Source: Coniochaeta sp. PMI_546
Taxonomy: Eukaryota; Ascomycota; Sordariomycetes; Coniochaetales; Coniochaetaceae
Direction: 5' to 3'
NCBI GenBank assembly: GCA_021432605.1
Contig: MU271148.1
Coordinates: 813,362-877,361 of the forward strand
DNA: 64,000 nt
The position numbers were made by a program, and so were the translations under genes. The notes under the pieces were generated by a model that worked only from the letters and a program-made list of their open reading frames with translations, searched no databases and was not told where the DNA came from. Positions 60,969 through 64,000 of the stretch are shown in pieces; position 1 is the first letter of the stretch, and each line of letters opens with the position of its first letter.

Positions 60969-62003
60969 TGTCAACCGGTCTTGCTCGTCACCCGGGGGTG
61001 GGCCAGGTTTCTTGGTTGCTCTCATGCGACATGGGCAACCAAATCTTCTTGCATAATAAGCACATCGTCGTCCCTGGTCTACCCCCTTTCTTATCCTGCG
61101 TCTTCTCCTTGGTATCTCTTTCTGCATAGCTGCTGCAAGGTCGGGCTAATTGGCGGCCTTGAAATTCCGACGATATCCTCAAACTCACAGTTTTACCTCA
61201 CCCGATACAACTGCATGCCAGGGGCTATTGTCATTTCTCTTCTTCCAGCGTCATATCAATAAGTGGTAGCAAGGTCCATTTCAAAAGACGGCGTCTGGTT
61301 TATCACGTTCTTGAGGTTCCTCCAAGGAGATTCCCTTGTACTGCTTTCTCCGAGACAGTAAATGTGGGGCCGAGAGGGCCGATCCGCCCCGGCCGGGCCA
61401 GGCCGGCGAGGCGGCCTCCACATTCCACCGACCCCAATCATTGCTCTTTGTTCGGTTCTCTGTGAGCTTGAATCTCCCGTTGGTGACCCAGTTACGACGA
61501 CTGTGTGTTGCCGTATAGCGACATAATACGCTCTCCTTATGGAGGAAACTGTTCTTCGGATAAGTCAATCGCACGGCTGTCGTTCCGCTAAAAGAGAGAG
61601 CTCTTCCTCTCTTCGTTTGACACGACTGAAGCCACTGTCATCGTCAAAAGACTTTTTGCACATCTTGTGAGGCCCTAGTCATATAGCCAACACGATGTCC
61701 AGGCAGCAAGTCCTCTGACATGATAATGCGGGAGAAGTGCGGTTTCAAATGCCCTCATTGGCTGCCTTGACTGCTATGTAGCACAATGATGGGCCTCCAG
61801 CAGTAGCAAGGCAACTTATGCATCCTCCGCTGTCTCCAGAAAGAAGAATCACTCATATATGTCAGCCGAAGAAGCTGGAACCGGAGAGGGGTCTTTAGAG
61901 CTCGGAATAAATGAATCTCGCCAGTCGTCCTCGGCCATTCTCTTCCTCAATCACAATCATCGCATTCTTCTCGTAGAAAGCCAGGTCTGGAACATCCATA
62001 AGA
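60969..62003. other. Region upstream of the tetraspanin gene
   Basis: About 1 kb containing the probable tetraspanin promoter. A GC-rich patch lies at about 61,365-61,425. The plus-strand ATG at 61859 opens a long frame discussed under the tetraspanin. Confidence 0.45.
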
Positions 62004-63345
62004 ATGGCGAGTTTGCTATTAGCTTACGCTGTGGTATGTACGGAGCAATCTACAGTCGCTGCACACGTGTTACATGTCATACTCATGTCCCTTCAGATCT
62101 CCCTCCTCTTGCTGGGTGTCGCCATGTAAGTGATGGCAAGCCTGTTTATCCTCTCTTCTTTCGATTCTCTCGCTCACCTGCCTGCCGGATCAGATACGAA
62201 TACACTAACGCAGCAACGCTCTCACTCCCTCTGTCTCCAGCATCCACCATCTCGACCATCATCCTCCCCATCTTATCCTTCTTCAACATGGCATACTACA
62301 CTACCCGGTCACGAAAAATCCAGGTCTCATCCGCCAGAACATCCCACCAGCAGCTCCTCCCACGAGCCCTCCAGGTCCTACAGACCATTGTCACCACTGT
62401 CCTAGGCACGACATTCTTCTCGGACATCATCCCCTCCGCAATACGACAATGTCTCCTGTCCACCCGCTGGCAGCAACTCTGGACCACCTATGACGCCACT
62501 GCCATCCGCCGCATCCAAGACACCTTTGATTGCTGCGGCTTTAACTCCGTCAAAGACCGCTCATGGCCCTTCCCAAACAAGGCGAACCCGCAACCCGATT
62601 GCGCATCGCAGCTAGGCCGGACCACGTCGTGTGTCGAACCTTGGACCCGGGCACTGCAGACGACCGGCGGGATTGAGTTTGGTATTGTTGCTACAGTCTG
62701 TGTGTTGCAGGTCAGTCTTTTTTTTGGAAAACAGCAAGCAGTTGGTTGCCTAGCCCAAGTGATGTGATGCGACAGCGTCACGTCAGATTGATTGCTGGTG
62801 CTGGTTATCCAGCGTCGCGTTTTGAACAAGAGGGTAACACTGATTACCGGGCGAAGGACTCTGAGCTCCTGGTTATTGGGAATCTCCTCTTGGTCTTGGT
62901 CTTGACCCCGTCACCCCGCGTCTGTCTGTCTTGTAACATCTCTTCTCATCCACTCGGAGCTCGGCCCGGGTCTCATATATCACATTATGCTGATGTTTGT
63001 GACATGACACAGATAGTCAATCTTATCCTGGTGAGACAGCTAAGTACTCGGGGACGACGTAGCGTCCAGGGTGTTGGTTGGATGACCTCTGCTGTCAAGC
63101 GTCTTACTGGAGAAGACGCAGAGAATTCCGAGAGAAACCGGCCGTTGCTTGAGGACACCCTCATTGGGAATGGACATCATGGCAGAAGCAATCTAACCCA
63201 CGGTAGTTGCGACGAAGCACGTCCTACTGAAAGATATGGAACGAATGGCTATGGCGGCACATATTCTGGTCCACCCGGAGCTAGAGTCGAGCCTTCACAT
63301 CTCGAGCCTTCTCCGTGGGGTGGAGAGGAAGACAGCGATGGCTAG
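62004..63345 (+). CDS. Fungal tetraspanin
   Basis: Four exons: 62004-62033, 62097-62125, 62194-62710 and 63013-63345. The introns are 63, 68 and 302 nt; all junction phases match and give 302 residues. The two tiny first exons (30 and 29 nt) build the first membrane span, MASLLLAYAVISLLLLGVAI. Further spans are STIILPILSFFNMAYY, ALQVLQTIVTTVLGTTFF and, across the last junction, FGIVATVCVLQIVNLILV. Between spans 3 and 4 the large loop has the tetraspanin CCG motif (DTFDCCGF), plus DCAS and TSCVEP cysteines. Such proteins organise membrane microdomains at the plasma membrane. In plant-pathogenic fungi a related tetraspanin is needed for penetration, but I cannot assign this one to a subtype. 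The cytosolic tail is about 90 residues and Gly-rich. The third intron is unusually long for this window. Confidence 0.88.
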
Positions 63346-63819
63346 TTGGATTCATTGCTGACAAGACACCTGGACATGAAGGATTAAGACTGAGACCGAT
63401 TCCAGGATGAAGACAAGACTAAGTGAGTAAAGGATTGTGAGGGGTGTCCAGGATATTGTGAAAGACAAGCTTACAGAATGGACTCGATATCCATACGTGG
63501 GCAGCAAGTAGCCAGATATGAATGACAATGAGAAAACCATGGTTGCGTCCCGCCTAGGTCACAAATGCCACAGGGCGAGGTTCAGCTGAATGAGAACGAG
63601 CAGATGCAGTTACGAAGACCCTCACTGGGCAATTTTTGACCACTTGATGATCTTCAAGCAAAGTTCGCCCCGAAACCAGCCCTAGAGTACAGATGTTACA
63701 TAAAATTTAACGTACAACCCCATGAACACCAGCCAATGACCTGCCAAACAAGAGAGCAGCATCACAAAGACACACTCCGATCTATCCATCCGTAGAGCGA
63801 GAATTGCAGAATCGACCCA
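63346..63819. other. Convergent intergenic region
   Basis: About 470 bp between the tetraspanin and frataxin 3' ends. No gene was recognised. Confidence 0.5.
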
Positions 63820-64000
63820 TCAGTCAGCGAGGCGCCTAGCCGGCAGACCGAGGTCGACGCCGAGCTCGTCGCGGAAGAGCTTGCCGAGCGTGGTGCCATC
63901 CCTAATGTACATCCAGTCTCCGACCGCGGTGCCCTGCTTGTCGTTCTGGCCCTCCCCCTGGACAACCCAGTCGAACCGCTTCGGGCCGGACTTCGGCGAC
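63820..64000 (-). CDS. YFH1: Frataxin, C-terminal part (cut by the window edge)
   Basis: The final 59 residues of a protein on the minus strand, entering at the window end with one partial codon and stopping at TGA (63820-63822). The visible part reads SGPKRFDWVVQG, then a linker, GDWMYIRDGTTLGKLFRDEL and a short tail. The SGPKR-[FY]-DW block and the W-x-Y-x-RDG-x-x-L helix are typical of the frataxin C-terminus. Frataxin is a mitochondrial matrix protein that assists iron-sulphur cluster assembly. The stretch between the DW and DWMY segments is longer than in yeast Yfh1 or human frataxin. The N-terminal part with the transit peptide and acidic helix lies beyond the window. The other minus-strand frame over this region, with many Arg and Ser, is a shadow. 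Confidence 0.85.
   Translation of the reverse strand, partial: SPKSGPKRFDWVVQGEGQNDKQGTAVGDWMYIRDGTTLGKLFRDELGVDLGLPARRLAD

Noticed and set aside
60378-61127. Continuous 249-residue minus-strand frame as one protein
   Set aside because: Its basic, low-quality N-terminus and C-terminus do not look like protein; better-looking segments in the same region lie in a different frame, so the single long frame is unlikely to be the product.
1-64000. Transposons, virus-like elements, CRISPR arrays or a biosynthetic gene cluster
   Set aside because: No transposase, reverse transcriptase, capsid or integrase motif, no long terminal repeats, no spaced repeats, and no polyketide, peptide-synthetase or terpene-synthase signature was seen.

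Overview
The window looks like a piece of a filamentous ascomycete (Pezizomycotina) nuclear genome, most likely Sordariomycetes. The evidence is many genes with short 49-110 nt GT..AG introns and CTAAC-like branch points, compact convergent and divergent gene pairs, and fungal orthologues such as MLH3, the acetyl-CoA hydrolase ACH1, a Cdc25-type RasGEF, a DOCK-family GEF, an UNC93-like transporter and frataxin. The class is inferred from protein style, not from a marker gene. I recognised no rRNA, tRNA, CRISPR array, transposase or reverse transcriptase.

Layout. 1-11.4 kb is gene-poor. Its one clear gene is a secreted endonuclease/exonuclease/phosphatase-fold protein fused to a jacalin-like lectin (4133-5565, +). 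11.4-18 kb holds a Cdc25-type RasGEF (+) converging on an UNC93-like transporter (-). 18-22.2 kb is a long gap with one fragment of coding-like sequence near 21.1 kb. 22.2-29.3 kb holds ACH1 (+), a small tail-anchored protein (+), an uncertain small gene (-) and MLH3 (-). MLH3 shares a divergent 5' region with a low-complexity protein (30.1-31.5 kb, +). 32.4-39.2 kb on the minus strand holds a nitrilase, a multi-pass membrane protein and a DAO-type FAD oxidoreductase. 40.9-41.5 kb is a three-exon, 12-cysteine secreted protein standing alone. 43.5-45.4 kb is an amino-acid permease (-). 46.8-47.4 kb is a probable broken gene (-). 48.6-52.3 kb is a zinc-finger-like protein (+) converging on a Golgi-type glycosyltransferase (-). 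53.3-59.7 kb is a 2091-residue DOCK GEF (-). 62.0-63.3 kb is a four-exon tetraspanin (+) converging on the 3' end of frataxin (-, cut by the window edge).

The genes do not form an obvious pathway or biosynthetic cluster. Most are single housekeeping or regulatory genes: signalling by RasGEF and DOCK, acetate/CoA metabolism, meiotic and mismatch repair, iron-sulphur assembly, transport and glycosylation. The less ordinary content sits in the sparse stretches: the lectin-fused EEP protein, the cysteine-rich secreted protein and several coding-like remnants. Gene models were built by hand from splice signals and reading-frame phase, so intron borders are predictions. The strongest are those where joining the exons restores a conserved motif.
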